From assembly GCF_039613825.1 (NCBI RefSeq), contig NZ_CP154826.1:930001-994000 (forward strand): a stretch of 64,000 nucleotides of DNA, given 5' to 3'. Origin of the DNA: Diaminobutyricibacter sp. McL0608 (GTDB lineage Bacteria > Actinomycetota > Actinomycetes > Actinomycetales > Microbacteriaceae). Made by a program: the position numbers and the translations under genes. Position 1 is the first letter of the stretch, and each line of letters opens with the position of its first letter. The notes under the pieces were generated by a model that made no database searches, had not been told where the DNA came from, and saw only the letters and a list, made by a program, of their open reading frames with translations. Below, in pieces: positions 44,241-53,271 of this stretch.

Positions 44241-45410
44241 CTACTCGACGGTGACGGTCGGCGACAGGCGCAGGATGCCGTGGCCGATCGCTCCTGTCGG
44301 GGTGTCGAAGCTCACGGCGGCGGGTGCCTGATCGAAGTTGCGGCCCGTGTGGTCGCCGAGGCCGACATTGACCAGATACTTCCCCGTACCGATTCGAACG
44401 TCGGGGAACGTCATCGTGAGTACATGCTTGCCCTTGACATTGGGAAGGGAGACGTTCGTGTCCCACGTCGTTGCCTCGTAGAGCCGGGTCCCGAGCGGGG
44501 TGTCGATCGACATGCCCATACCCCAGTCGGGCACCGGCTGTCGGATCTCCACCTCGACGGTCAGCGTCAGGTCGGACCGTCCGTCGCGTTCGACCATGAC
44601 GGCGCGCACATCGTCGATCAAGTACGGGAAGTCCTCGCGCCGGGTACCGTGACGCAGGTTGGAGGCGACGCGGTCTTCTTCATAGCCGTTGCGGAGGATA
44701 CGGATGCCCTCGGCCGGGTCGCCGTCATGCTGGATGACGCCTCCGTGGAGCACGAGAACACGGTCGCAGAGGTTGCCGACCTGGTCGGCCGAGTGACTGA
44801 CGAGGACGATCGTTCGTCCTTCGCGCTGGAATTCGGAGATCTTGTCCATGCACTTGCGCTGGAACGGCTCGTCGCCGACGGCGAGCACCTCGTCGACGAG
44901 CAGGAGATCGGGGTCGACGTGGACGGCGACCGCGAAGGCGAGACGCACATACATGCCCGAGCTGTAGAACTTGACCTGGGTGTCGATGAATGACTCGATG
45001 CCCGAGAACTCGACGATGTCGTCGAAGTAACGGTCGGTGTCCGAGCGGGACAGGCCGAGGATCGCGGCGTTGAGGTACACGTTCTCGCGGCCCGTCAGGT
45101 CCTGGTGGAACCCGGCGCCCAGCTCCAGCAGCGCCGCCATGCGACCACGGCGCGCGACCGATCCGGTGCTCGGCTGCAGAATGCCGCCGATCACCTTGAG
45201 GAGGGTGCTCTTGCCGGAACCGTTGTGACCGACGAGACCGACGGTCGAGCCGACCTCGATCTGAGTGCTCACGTTGCGGAGCGCCCAGAAGTCATCGCGG
45301 TGCTTGCGTGAGGTCTTGAAATTGACGAGTCGTTCCTTGAGCGATTTCTCTTTGTGCAGGACGAAGCGCTTCGAGACGTCGTCGACGCTGACCAGGATCG
45401 GTGCGGCCAT
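44241..45410 (-). CDS. Polysaccharide ABC exporter ATPase with C-terminal sugar-binding domain (Wzt-like)
   Basis: 389 residues. The ATPase part (1 to about 240) has Walker A GHNGSGKST (about residues 60-68), the Q-loop region, signature YSSGMYVRLAFAVAVHVDPD (about 165-184) and Walker B LLLVDEVLAVGDEPF. The remaining 140 residues form a beta-rich domain (MVERDGRSDLTLTVEVEIRQ, VLTMTFPDVRIGTGKYLVNV), like the Wzt C-terminal domain that recognises the finished O-polysaccharide end. It drives export of a lipid-linked glycan, probably rhamnose-containing. It is four bases after the permease gene. Confidence 0.9.
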   Translation of the reverse strand: MAAPILVSVDDVSKRFVLHKEKSLKERLVNFKTSRKHRDDFWALRNVSTQIEVGSTVGLVGHNGSGKSTLLKVIGGILQPSTGSVARRGRMAALLELGAGFHQDLTGRENVYLNAAILGLSRSDTDRYFDDIVEFSGIESFIDTQVKFYSSGMYVRLAFAVAVHVDPDLLLVDEVLAVGDEPFQRKCMDKISEFQREGRTIVLVSHSADQVGNLCDRVLVLHGGVIQHDGDPAEGIRILRNGYEEDRVASNLRHGTRREDFPYLIDDVRAVMVERDGRSDLTLTVEVEIRQPVPDWGMGMSIDTPLGTRLYEATTWDTNVSLPNVKGKHVLTMTFPDVRIGTGKYLVNVGLGDHTGRNFDQAPAAVSFDTPTGAIGHGILRLSPTVTVE

Positions 45411-45413
45411 GTT

Positions 45414-46370
45414 CTAGAGCTCCTGTGCGAAGTTGCCCTGAAGGCGGGAGAAGATGCGCTGAGCGAGCCAGACGAGGACCAGGCTGACGAGCAGAGTGAT
45501 CGCGAGTCGCAGCGCCAGGTTGTCCGGCCACGCCTGGGTGAAGGCGCCGGTCGCTTCGGTGCCGGCGGCCCAGAGCGCCTTCTGCATGGCGATGATGCAG
45601 ATCGTAACGGGGTTCGCGAGATAGATCTGCTCGAGCCAGTTACCGTGCAGGGCGTTGTGGACGAAAGTGTACGAGTACACGATCGGGGAGGCCCAGAAGA
45701 GGACTACGAGGGCGATTTCGACCAGGTGCTCGGTATCGCGAAGGTAGACGTTCACGGCCGACAGGACGAGGCCGACGGCTGTGGAGAAGACGATCAGCGT
45801 CACGATCGCCACCGGCGCGAACCAGAGGCGTCCGTCGCCTGGGAAGGAGGCAAGGAAGGCGATGGCGACGAGCAGCACGACTGCCTGGACCATGAAGTTG
45901 AAGATCGCGCCGCCGACAGAGCTCAGCGGGAAGATCTCCCGGGGGAGGTACACCTTCTTCACCAGGCCCGCATTGGAGACCATCGAGGTCGTCATGCCCG
46001 AGACGGTTTCTGCGAACAGGCCCCAGGTCGTCAGGCCGACGAAGACGAAGATCGCGAAGTCGGGCACCGCCCGCGCGGCTCCCAGGATCTGGCCGATCGC
46101 GAAGTAATAGATGAGGAGCTGGACCAGCGGGCGGACCAGGCTCCACAAGATGCCGAGCGAGCTGTCCTTGTAGCGTGCGCGAATCTCCCGGCGCACAAGG
46201 AGCCAGAGGAGTTCTCGCTGCGCCCAGATCTCGGCAATCGATTTGCCTGTGCCCGTGAAGAAGCCGGTCTTCTGTCCGACATGCTGCATCGGAAGTAAGG
46301 CGATCCGGGACGCGCGCTCCTGCGCTTCTGCGTCCATGGTGGTCATAGCTGTACTTGTCACTCGCCTCAC
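45414..46370 (-). CDS. Polysaccharide ABC exporter permease (Wzm-like)
   Basis: 318 residues of the ABC-2 exporter family, with about six membrane segments after a cytoplasmic N-terminus: ELLWLLVRREIRARYKDSSL then LGILWSLVRPLVQLLIYYFA, FVGLTTWGLFAETVSGMTTS, NAGLVKKVYLPREIFPLSSV, and further helices to VSLVLVWLAQRIFSRLQGNF. These are the standard Wzm/TagG blocks. GTG 46370 is used; ATG 46346 is an alternative. Together with the ATPase it moves an undecaprenyl- or decaprenyl-linked polymer across the membrane. Confidence 0.9.
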   Translation of the reverse strand: MRRVTSTAMTTMDAEAQERASRIALLPMQHVGQKTGFFTGTGKSIAEIWAQRELLWLLVRREIRARYKDSSLGILWSLVRPLVQLLIYYFAIGQILGAARAVPDFAIFVFVGLTTWGLFAETVSGMTTSMVSNAGLVKKVYLPREIFPLSSVGGAIFNFMVQAVVLLVAIAFLASFPGDGRLWFAPVAIVTLIVFSTAVGLVLSAVNVYLRDTEHLVEIALVVLFWASPIVYSYTFVHNALHGNWLEQIYLANPVTICIIAMQKALWAAGTEATGAFTQAWPDNLALRLAITLLVSLVLVWLAQRIFSRLQGNFAQEL

Positions 46371-46408
46371 CGACGCATTCGGTCGGTGCCTTCATCTCGG
46401 GTTCACAT

Positions 46409-46425
46409 TCCGTTCGACGAACGGA
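46409..46425. promoter_or_regulatory. Perfect 17-bp palindrome in the Wzm/lipoprotein divergent region
   Basis: TCCGTTCG-A-CGAACGGA is a perfect dyad, 39 bp from the permease start and 115 bp from the lipoprotein start. Around it, TCGGTCGGTGC at 46379-46389 and its exact complement GCACCGACCGA at 46504-46514 lie 114 bp apart, as in looped repression. No regulator is encoded nearby. Confidence 0.4.
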
Positions 46426-46539
46426 CAGGCTTGATTCTAAGGGAAATATCTGTACGTGTTGTGAGGGCCCGCGCGTGCACCTGGACGATAGCCTGAATGC
46501 GCCGCACCGACCGAGCGGCTGGATCACGCTGGGGAAACG

Positions 46540-46998
46540 ATGACGACACCGTGGTGGAGCGCGCGCGCAATCGCCGCCTGCGCCCTGGTGGCGCTTGCCC
46601 TCACCGGCTGCACGGCCGCTGACGGCACCGGCCCGAGCGCTCCGCCTGGTTCTGCGGCGTCCGGCACCATCCCCGCATCCACTCCGACGCCGACTGCCCA
46701 GCCTGAAGCCGTCATCGTCGTGGCCTCCGTCGATGCAGACGGGAAGGCAGTCACGACATCGGGCTATGTGAACGGCATCATCGAAGACGGTGGATCCTGC
46801 GCCTACACACTCAGCTCCGGCAGCGCCGAGGTCACCACGACGACGGTCGGCCAGGCCGACACCTCGACGACCTCGTGCGGACAGGGGATCACTCCGATCG
46901 AGAAACTGTCCCGTGGCACGTGGAAAGTCGTGCTGTCGTACACCGCCGTGTCCCAAAGAACCGTGGTGTCAGAGCCCGTGAGTGTGGAGATCCCGTGA
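46540..46998 (+). CDS. Small secreted lipoprotein of unknown function
   Basis: 152 residues. The signal peptide ends in a lipobox LALTGC with Cys24. A Ser/Thr/Pro/Ala-rich linker (about 25-55) follows, then a beta-rich domain with three Cys-containing stretches (GGSCAYTLSSG, STTSCGQGI) that could form one disulfide, and a C-terminal SYTAVSQRTVVSEPVSVEI like an Ig-type beta sandwich. I do not recognise a family. Its stop overlaps the GTG of the large secreted protein (GTGA), so they are made together at the cell surface. Confidence 0.75.
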   Translation: MTTPWWSARAIAACALVALALTGCTAADGTGPSAPPGSAASGTIPASTPTPTAQPEAVIVVASVDADGKAVTTSGYVNGIIEDGGSCAYTLSSGSAEVTTTTVGQADTSTTSCGQGITPIEKLSRGTWKVVLSYTAVSQRTVVSEPVSVEIP

Positions 46999-49292
46999 AA
47001 CCCATGCGACTCCTGGCCGCTGCCCTGTCGATCGCGCTTGCCGTGACCGTCGTGAGCGCCTTCGAGACGGTCCAGCCAGCCGCGCAGGCCGCCGACGGAC
47101 GACAGTTCGACCCGGGCGACATCATCAGCGATGCGCTCTTCTTCGACGGCACCGTGTTCAGCGCATCCGATGTCCAGGCTTTCCTCAACGGCAAGGTGTC
47201 GACGTGCCGGTCCGGGTACACCTGCCTCAAGGACTATCGCCAGACGACGACGTCGAAGGCGGCTGTGGCCGGGAACTGCAGCGCGTACGCCGGGGCGGCG
47301 AACGAGCTCGCCTCCGCCATCATCGCGAAGGTCGGTGCTGCGTGCGGCATCAGCCAGAAGGCCCTGATCGTGCTGCTCGAGAAGGAGCAGGGTCTCGTCA
47401 CCGACGACTGGCCGGGGGCCGGACAATACCGCTCGGCGACCGGATACGGCTGCCCGGACACCGCCGTCTGCGACTCCCAGTACTACGGCTTCTTCAACCA
47501 GGTCTACAACGCAGCTCTGCAGTTCAAGCGCTATGCGGGCAGCCCGACGAGCTGGAACCATGTCGCCGGGCGAGTCAACGCCGTGCGCTACAGCCCGAAT
47601 GCCGCGTGCGGTTCCGGCAACGTCTTCATCCAGAACCAGGCGACGGCCGGGCTGTACAATTACACGCCGTACCAGCCGAATGCGGCGGCGCTGGCCAACC
47701 TCTACGGAACCGGCGACGGCTGCAGTTCCTACGGCAACCGCAACTTCTGGCGGATCTACACCGACTGGTTCGGGTCGACCATCGCGGGCACGAGCCTCCT
47801 GCGCACGATGACCGATCCGACGGTCTATGTCGTCTCGGGAACGAACAAGTACCCCATCGCGAATGCGCAGATGCTGGCGGCCTACTCGCCGCTCGGGCAG
47901 ATCGGCTATGTGTCCGCCCAGTACCTGAGCGCCTACACGACCATGCAGCTCGCCGGCCGCGTCCTTCGCTCCCCGGGCGGCACGATCTACTTCACCGACG
48001 CCAGCCTCAAGCTGCCGTTCACCAGCTGCGGCCTGGTCGTCGACTACGGCGGAAAGTGTGACTCGACCGGCTTCGTGCAGCTGACGGATGAGCAGCTGAG
48101 CCACTTCGCGCCAGGCCCGAACATGGGTCCGGTGCTCGGCACCACCGCCGGTGCGCGCTACTACATCACCGCCGGGACCAAACGCGAGATCCTCGACGAC
48201 AAGTCGCAGGCGGCCGCGGGCCTGCCCGCCGGCTTCAATGTGCTCACCGAGAACGCCGTGTCGACTCTGCCGTACGGCAACCCGGTCATCCGCGATGCCG
48301 TCTTCGTCGCCGAGCGCGGAACATCCAACTATGCGTACCTCGGCAATGCGGCCCGCTATCCCGTCGACACCGCGGCCGTGGCGGGCGCCGGGCTGCCGAA
48401 GAGCGCGGTCGGCAGTCTCAGCACGGCCAGCCTGGCGAAGATCCCGGCGGGAGCCACGGCGTTCTCGGGCTTCGTCATGGTCCCGCCGGCGGCGGGCGCA
48501 GCACCCGGGCCGGTTTCGATACTCACCACGACCGGACGCTACACGTGGAGTGGATCGGCTTCGATACCCGCGGTGGCCGTGCCCCAGAGCCTGCTCGACA
48601 CGTACCCGGTTCTGGGCGACATCGCGGCCGGCGCATCCATCAAAACGGCGTCGGACGCGACCGTCTATATCGTGATGACAGACAAGATCCTCCCCGTGGG
48701 CGCATGGGACTCCCTTCTGGCGCTGAACGGAGGAAAGACCCCGGCTATCACCACGGTGCCTGCAGCACTGGTCGCTGCGCTCCCGAAGGGCCCGGTCGCC
48801 CTGACCGCCGGCACACTGGTTCGCACGCCGACGAACGCCACGGTGTACCTCGTCGACGGTGTGACGAGCAAGGTCGCGCTGTCGGACTTCATCTACACCA
48901 CTGAAGCCGGTATCACCACGTGGACGACGACGACGCAGTCTCGGCTCGACGCCTATCCACAGGCGACGACCCTGCTGGGCTTCGGCATCACCTGCGGGAC
49001 GCAGAACTATGTCAGTGCCGGCGGATCGATCCACGCGGTGAGCGCAGACCTCCAGCCGGCGTACCCGTTCACGCCCGTGGTGCTGGACCAGTTCACGTGC
49101 GCGCTGCTGAAGATCGGCGCACCGGCCACAGCGTTCATCCGCACCCCGGACGGCTCGATCTACTACCTCGACGCCGGCAAGAAGCGGCCGATCACGTCGA
49201 TGGCGAAGTTCGTCCAGCTCAGCCAGGGCAAGCCGTACCTGAACGTCGTCACGAAGTTCGGGGCGCTCATCCCGACGGGTCCGGCTGCCTGA
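46995..49292 (+). CDS. Large secreted protein: domain shared with the CWB2 protein plus tandem Y-x-V/L-x(2)-G-x-K repeats
   Basis: 765 residues with signal peptide (LLAAALSIALAVTVVSAFET, cleavage near residue 33). Residues about 36-262 repeat the domain of the protein at 36676: GDIISDALFFDGTVFSASDV, KALIVLLEKEQGLVTDDWP, YYGFFNQVYNAALQFKRY and NRNFWRIYTDWFGS. The rest lacks CWB2 repeats and instead has about five units with patterns such as TVYVVSGTNKYPIAN, ARYYITAGTKREILD, TVYIVMTDKILPV, ATVYLVDGVTSKVALSD and SIYYLDAGKKRPITS, suggesting a repeated beta structure like those found after amidase or lysozyme domains in actinobacteria. Probably a wall-associated, possibly peptidoglycan-acting protein; enzymatic activity is not shown. 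Confidence 0.8.
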   Translation: MKPMRLLAAALSIALAVTVVSAFETVQPAAQAADGRQFDPGDIISDALFFDGTVFSASDVQAFLNGKVSTCRSGYTCLKDYRQTTTSKAAVAGNCSAYAGAANELASAIIAKVGAACGISQKALIVLLEKEQGLVTDDWPGAGQYRSATGYGCPDTAVCDSQYYGFFNQVYNAALQFKRYAGSPTSWNHVAGRVNAVRYSPNAACGSGNVFIQNQATAGLYNYTPYQPNAAALANLYGTGDGCSSYGNRNFWRIYTDWFGSTIAGTSLLRTMTDPTVYVVSGTNKYPIANAQMLAAYSPLGQIGYVSAQYLSAYTTMQLAGRVLRSPGGTIYFTDASLKLPFTSCGLVVDYGGKCDSTGFVQLTDEQLSHFAPGPNMGPVLGTTAGARYYITAGTKREILDDKSQAAAGLPAGFNVLTENAVSTLPYGNPVIRDAVFVAERGTSNYAYLGNAARYPVDTAAVAGAGLPKSAVGSLSTASLAKIPAGATAFSGFVMVPPAAGAAPGPVSILTTTGRYTWSGSASIPAVAVPQSLLDTYPVLGDIAAGASIKTASDATVYIVMTDKILPVGAWDSLLALNGGKTPAITTVPAALVAALPKGPVALTAGTLVRTPTNATVYLVDGVTSKVALSDFIYTTEAGITTWTTTTQSRLDAYPQATTLLGFGITCGTQNYVSAGGSIHAVSADLQPAYPFTPVVLDQFTCALLKIGAPATAFIRTPDGSIYYLDAGKKRPITSMAKFVQLSQGKPYLNVVTKFGALIPTGPAA

Positions 49293-49295
49293 CGC

Positions 49296-49311
49296 CGGAC
49301 GCGAGCGTCCG
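49296..49311 (+). terminator. Short hairpin after the large secreted-protein gene
   Basis: CGGACGC-GA-GCGTCCG, a 7-bp GC-rich dyad, begins three bases after the stop codon. It lacks a T-run, so termination is uncertain. The next gene has its own -10 box 18 bp further on. Confidence 0.3.
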
Positions 49312-49328
49312 CACCTGAACCGAGCGGA

Positions 49329-49334
49329 TAGGAT
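49329..49334 (+). promoter_or_regulatory. -10 box TAGGAT of the first DUF2142 gene (leaderless)
   Basis: TAGGAT, six bases (GCACTG), then GTG 49341. The same hexamer is used before galE and the family 2 glycosyltransferases at 40948 and 57310. Confidence 0.6.
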
Positions 49335-49340
49335 GCACTG

Positions 49341-50837
49341 GTGCAATTCACCGAAACGGAGCCCCGTCGCGCATCGCGATTCGGTTCGATCATCCTCGTT
49401 CCGGTGTTCGCCCTCATCGCCTTGATGTGCTGGGCGTTCGCTTCGCCCATCGGCTCGAGCCCCGACGACGACTTCCACCTGACGAGTATCTGGTGCGGGC
49501 TGGGTGAGCGCCCGGGCCTCTGCGAAGCCGTTCCAGGACACCCTGACCAGCGCGCCGTTCCGTTCGCCGTGGGGGAGACGAACTGCAACCGTCATTTCGT
49601 CGGAAGTGTGGAGACCTGCCCCATCGACGGGCTCGGGGCCGGTTCGATGATCGCCACCGCGCGTGGCAACTTCAGCGGTGAGTATCCGCCGGTCTATTAC
49701 GCGGCGATGAGCGTGTTCGCGAGCACGAACTTCACTGTCTCGATCCTTCTGATGCGGGCGATCAACGTCTTGCTCTTCGTCGGCATCACCAGCCTCCTGT
49801 ACTACCTTCTCGGGCCGAGCCGGCGGCGCACCCTGGTATGGACCTGGTCGATCGTGATAGTCCCGCTCGGTGCGTTCCTGATCGCATCGAACAACCCGAG
49901 CGCGTGGGCCGTGATCTCAGGCGGCACACTGTGGCTCGCCCTGGTCGGCTACTTCGAGCGTCGGGGTTGGCGGAGCATCGTGCTGGGCTGCGTGGCTGCG
50001 CTCGCGGCGGTCATGGGGGCCGGCGCGCGTGCAGACGCCGCGATCTACTCCGTCATCGCCGTCGGGCTCGCCCTGCTCATGACCGTGGCGCGAACCCGGG
50101 AGTTCTGGCTGAAAGCCATCCTGCCCCTCGGCATCGTCATCGTCGCGGGCCTTTTCTACCTGGTCTCGAACCAGTCGAGTGTCGCGTCCGGCGGCCTCAC
50201 CGGCACTCATCCGCCGAGTGCCACAGGTGGTTTCGGTCTGCTGTGGAACAACCTCCTCCAGGTCCCCTCACTCTGGTCGGGCGTGCTCGGCTCATGGGGA
50301 TTGGGCTGGCTCGACACGATCATGCCCGCCGTGGTCCCGGTCCTGGGGGTTCTCGCATTCGGCGCGGCGACGTACACGGGTCTCGTATCCATGTCGGCCC
50401 GCAAGCTCGTCTCGCTCGTGATCGCTCTTGCCGCGCTCGTCGCGATCCCGGTGTGGGTCCTGACCAAGAGCAGCGCAGTGGTCGGGCAGGAAGTGCAGCC
50501 GCGGTACATCATGCCTCTGGTGATCATCTTCGCCGGCGTCGCGCTCCTTCAGGCGAACGGCCGTCCGATCCTGTTCACGCGGCTTCAGGCGATCGTCGTC
50601 GTGATCGGGGTGAGCGTCGCCAACGCGGCTGCACTCCACACGACGATGCGCCGCTACATCTCGGGGTTCAACGTCTTCGACTGGAACCTCGACCATTTCC
50701 AGCACTGGTGGTGGACCGGAGCGGTTCCTCCGATGGCGGTCTGGGTCGTAGGGATGCTGGCGTTCGCCGCCGCCGTCTATTTCGCTCTGGCCCATGCGCC
50801 GCGCGAGCGGACCATGCTGCCGGCGTCCGTTGCGTAG
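49341..50837 (+). CDS. DUF2142-family membrane protein (GT-C-like)
   Basis: 498 residues with about eleven membrane helices. The first large extracellular loop contains SSPDDDFHLTSIWCGLGE and SGEYPPVYYAAMSVF, both typical of DUF2142 proteins. Acidic residues just after the first helix (PDDD) recall the catalytic loop of GT-C glycosyltransferases that use polyprenyl-phosphate sugars outside the membrane, so a role in decorating the surface glycan is plausible. It is one of two such proteins in the locus (the other at 59404). Its stop codon TAG forms part of the -10 box of the next gene. Confidence 0.8.
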   Translation: MQFTETEPRRASRFGSIILVPVFALIALMCWAFASPIGSSPDDDFHLTSIWCGLGERPGLCEAVPGHPDQRAVPFAVGETNCNRHFVGSVETCPIDGLGAGSMIATARGNFSGEYPPVYYAAMSVFASTNFTVSILLMRAINVLLFVGITSLLYYLLGPSRRRTLVWTWSIVIVPLGAFLIASNNPSAWAVISGGTLWLALVGYFERRGWRSIVLGCVAALAAVMGAGARADAAIYSVIAVGLALLMTVARTREFWLKAILPLGIVIVAGLFYLVSNQSSVASGGLTGTHPPSATGGFGLLWNNLLQVPSLWSGVLGSWGLGWLDTIMPAVVPVLGVLAFGAATYTGLVSMSARKLVSLVIALAALVAIPVWVLTKSSAVVGQEVQPRYIMPLVIIFAGVALLQANGRPILFTRLQAIVVVIGVSVANAAALHTTMRRYISGFNVFDWNLDHFQHWWWTGAVPPMAVWVVGMLAFAAAVYFALAHAPRERTMLPASVA

Positions 50838-50840
50838 AAT
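50835..50840 (+). promoter_or_regulatory. -10 box TAGAAT before the UDP-sugar dehydrogenase gene
   Basis: TAGAAT is close to the ideal sequence and contains the TAG stop codon of the previous gene. The leader would be about 57 bases, with AAAAGG as the ribosome site, so this gene, unlike its neighbours, is not leaderless. Confidence 0.5.
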
Positions 50841-50903
50841 TACCAGTCGTCGTACCTCGCGGCCCGGCCGCAGCATCCCCGAAATGAAAAGGTCCCATCC
50901 GTC

Positions 50904-52193
50904 ATGAAGATCGCCGTCATCGCCCTGGGCAAAATCGGACTTCCCCTCGCAGTGCAGTTCGCAGGCAAGGGCCACCAGGTCGTAGGGGTCGATGTCAACC
51001 AGCGCACCGTCGACCTCGTCAATACCGGGACAGAACCGTTCCCCGGCGAGGCGGAACTGCAGGAGCGGATGGGCGCGCTTGTGGCGTCCGGAGCCCTCCG
51101 GGCGACCACGGACTACGCCGATGCCGTCCCCGGCGCCGACGCTGTCGTCCTGGTCGTCCCGCTCTTCGTCGACGACGAGGCACGGCCCGACTTCGGGTGG
51201 ATGGATGCGGCGACACGCTCGTTGGGCGAACACCTCACCCCGGGCACGCTCGTGTCCTACGAGACGACCCTGCCTGTCGGGACCACTCGCACGCGCTGGA
51301 AACCGATGCTCGAGGAGACGTCAGGCCTGATCGAGGGCACAGACTTCCACGTCGTGTTCTCGCCCGAACGTGTGCTCACCGGCCGCGTCTTCGCCGACCT
51401 GCGCAAGTACCCGAAGCTCATCGGCGCGTTCGACGCTGCCGGTGCTTCGCGCGCGACGGAGTTCTACGAGGCGGTCCTCGATTTCGACGACCGGCCCGAA
51501 CTCGACCGCCCGAACGGCGTGTGGGATCTGGGATCCGCGGAGGCGGCAGAGCTCGCCAAGCTCGCCGAGACCACCTACCGCGACGTCAACATCGGGCTCG
51601 CCAACCAGTTCGCACGCTTCGCCGCGGACAACGGCATCGACATCTACCAGGTGATCGAAGCGTCGAATTCGCAGCCGTACAGCCACATCCACCGTCCGGG
51701 AATCGCCGTCGGCGGCCATTGCATCCCGGTCTATCCGCGTCTCTACCTGTGGAACGATCCGGCAGCCACGGTCGTCAGGGCCGCACGCGAGGCGAATGCT
51801 GAGATGCCGTCGTACGCCGTCGCTCTCCTCGAAGGCGCGCACGGTGACCTCGCCGGCCAGACCGTCGTCGTCCTCGGTGCCGCCTATCGCGGCGGCGTGA
51901 AGGAGACCGCGTTCTCAGGCGTGTTCGGCACGGTCTCCGCGCTGACGGAGCGCGGGGCCCATGTTCTGGTTCACGACCCCCTCTACTCGGACGAGGAGCT
52001 CTCCGCCCTCGGCTTCGTGCCGTACCACACGGGGACTCCCGCAGACGCCGCTGTGATCCAGGCGGACCACGCCGAATACCGCACCATCTCTGCCGTCGAC
52101 CTTCCCGGGGTCCGTACTGTGATCGACGGCCGAGCCATCTCGCAAGCCGACCGCTGGGACGGCGCGACGTATCGCGTCATCGGAAAGCCGTGA
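50904..52193 (+). CDS. UDP-N-acetyl-hexosamine 6-dehydrogenase (WbpA/WecC type)
   Basis: 429 residues of the UDP-glucose/GDP-mannose dehydrogenase family. The NAD site is KIAVIALGKIGLPLAVQFAG, with VFSPERVLTGRVFADL in the middle, the substrate helix ELAKLAETTYRDVNIGLANQ with the conserved Lys, and the catalytic Cys273 in AVGGHCIPVYP. It oxidises C6 of UDP-GlcNAc or UDP-ManNAc to the uronic acid. With WbpB-, WbpE- and WbpD-type genes nearby, UDP-GlcNAc is the more likely substrate (WbpA role). The 2-epimerase gene follows after seven bases. Confidence 0.87.
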   Translation: MKIAVIALGKIGLPLAVQFAGKGHQVVGVDVNQRTVDLVNTGTEPFPGEAELQERMGALVASGALRATTDYADAVPGADAVVLVVPLFVDDEARPDFGWMDAATRSLGEHLTPGTLVSYETTLPVGTTRTRWKPMLEETSGLIEGTDFHVVFSPERVLTGRVFADLRKYPKLIGAFDAAGASRATEFYEAVLDFDDRPELDRPNGVWDLGSAEAAELAKLAETTYRDVNIGLANQFARFAADNGIDIYQVIEASNSQPYSHIHRPGIAVGGHCIPVYPRLYLWNDPAATVVRAAREANAEMPSYAVALLEGAHGDLAGQTVVVLGAAYRGGVKETAFSGVFGTVSALTERGAHVLVHDPLYSDEELSALGFVPYHTGTPADAAVIQADHAEYRTISAVDLPGVRTVIDGRAISQADRWDGATYRVIGKP

Positions 52194-52200
52194 GGCGGGC

Positions 52201-53271
52201 ATGCGCGTCCTGAGCGTCGTCGGCGCCCGTCCGCAGTTCGTCAAGCTCGCCCCCATCTCGGCGGCGATGACCGGTCGCGCCGACCATGTCGTCGTCCACA
52301 CCGGTCAGCATTACGACGAGCTCATGTCGGATGTCTTCTTCCGGGACCTCGGCATCCCTGCCCCCGACGTCAACCTTGCGGTCGGATCCGGAAAGCACGG
52401 CGCGCAGACCGGGACCATGCTCGCGGGCCTCGAACCGGTGTTCGAGGAGTACCGGCCCGACTGGGTTCTCGTCTACGGTGACACGAATTCGACCCTCGCG
52501 GCGGCACTGGCGGCTGTCAAACTGCACCTGCCTCTGGCGCATCTCGAGTCCGGCCTGCGTTCATTCAACCGTCGGATGCCCGAAGAGCACAATCGTGTGC
52601 TCACCGACCACGCGGCCGACCTGCTTCTGGCGCCGACCGAAGTCGCGATGAAGCACCTCGCAGACGAGGGACTGGGCGATCGCAGCGTGCTCGTCGGCGA
52701 CGTGATGACCGACGTGCTGTACCGAGTCCGCGATTCGGCAGTCGCCGGAGAGCGGACTGCACCCAACGGGCTCGCCGACGGCGAATACTACGTCGCGACG
52801 ATTCACCGGCCGGACAACACCGACGACGCAGCACGACTCGATCGCATCGTCGCAGCGCTGGCTGGGCTGGACCGACCTGTGCTGCTCCTCGCGCATCCCC
52901 GTCTTGTCGCGGCAGCGGCGAGTGCGGGGGTCTCACTCGACCGGGGCTCCATCGTGCTCACGTCGCCTCTGGCCTACCCAGAGCTGGTAAGCGCCGTCAC
53001 CCGCAGCCGCGGGGTCGTCACGGACTCGGGTGGACTGCAGAAAGAGGCCTTCCTGCTGCGGGTACCGTGCACAACGGTCAGGCCGGAGACAGAGTGGGTG
53101 GAGACTGTCGAGCTGGGCTGGAACGTCCTGGTCGGCGATCGTGTCGAGGACCTCGCCGCGGCGGTCGAGCGGCCTCGACCCGATGCGACCTCTGCGGCTC
53201 CCTACGGTGACGGCCAGGCAGCGTCACGTGTCGTCGACGTGCTGCTCACGCGCGGCCGCGAAGGTCGATGA
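52201..53271 (+). CDS. UDP-GlcNAc / UDP-GlcNAc3NAcA 2-epimerase (WecB/WbpI type)
   Basis: 356 residues of the non-hydrolysing 2-epimerase family. Blocks: LSVVGARPQFVKLAPISAAM, VVHTGQHYDELMSDVFFRDL, VYGDTNSTLAAALAAVKLHL, AHLESGLRSFNRRMPEEHNR (the catalytic Glu and Arg/His region) and TDSGGLQKEAFLLRVPC. It inverts C2 of UDP-GlcNAc (WecB) or of the diacetamido uronic acid (WbpI). The cluster context favours WbpI, which would complete UDP-ManNAc3NAcA. Its last 26 bp overlap the convergent glycosyltransferase. Confidence 0.88.
   Translation: MRVLSVVGARPQFVKLAPISAAMTGRADHVVVHTGQHYDELMSDVFFRDLGIPAPDVNLAVGSGKHGAQTGTMLAGLEPVFEEYRPDWVLVYGDTNSTLAAALAAVKLHLPLAHLESGLRSFNRRMPEEHNRVLTDHAADLLLAPTEVAMKHLADEGLGDRSVLVGDVMTDVLYRVRDSAVAGERTAPNGLADGEYYVATIHRPDNTDDAARLDRIVAALAGLDRPVLLLAHPRLVAAAASAGVSLDRGSIVLTSPLAYPELVSAVTRSRGVVTDSGGLQKEAFLLRVPCTTVRPETEWVETVELGWNVLVGDRVEDLAAAVERPRPDATSAAPYGDGQAASRVVDVLLTRGREGR

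Noticed and set aside
50904-53271. Simple UDP-ManNAcA pathway (WecB then WecC) as the only role of these two genes
   Set aside because: Possible on their own, but the adjacent WbpD-, WbpE- and WbpB-type genes make the diacetamido pathway the better explanation; kept as an alternative in the finding.
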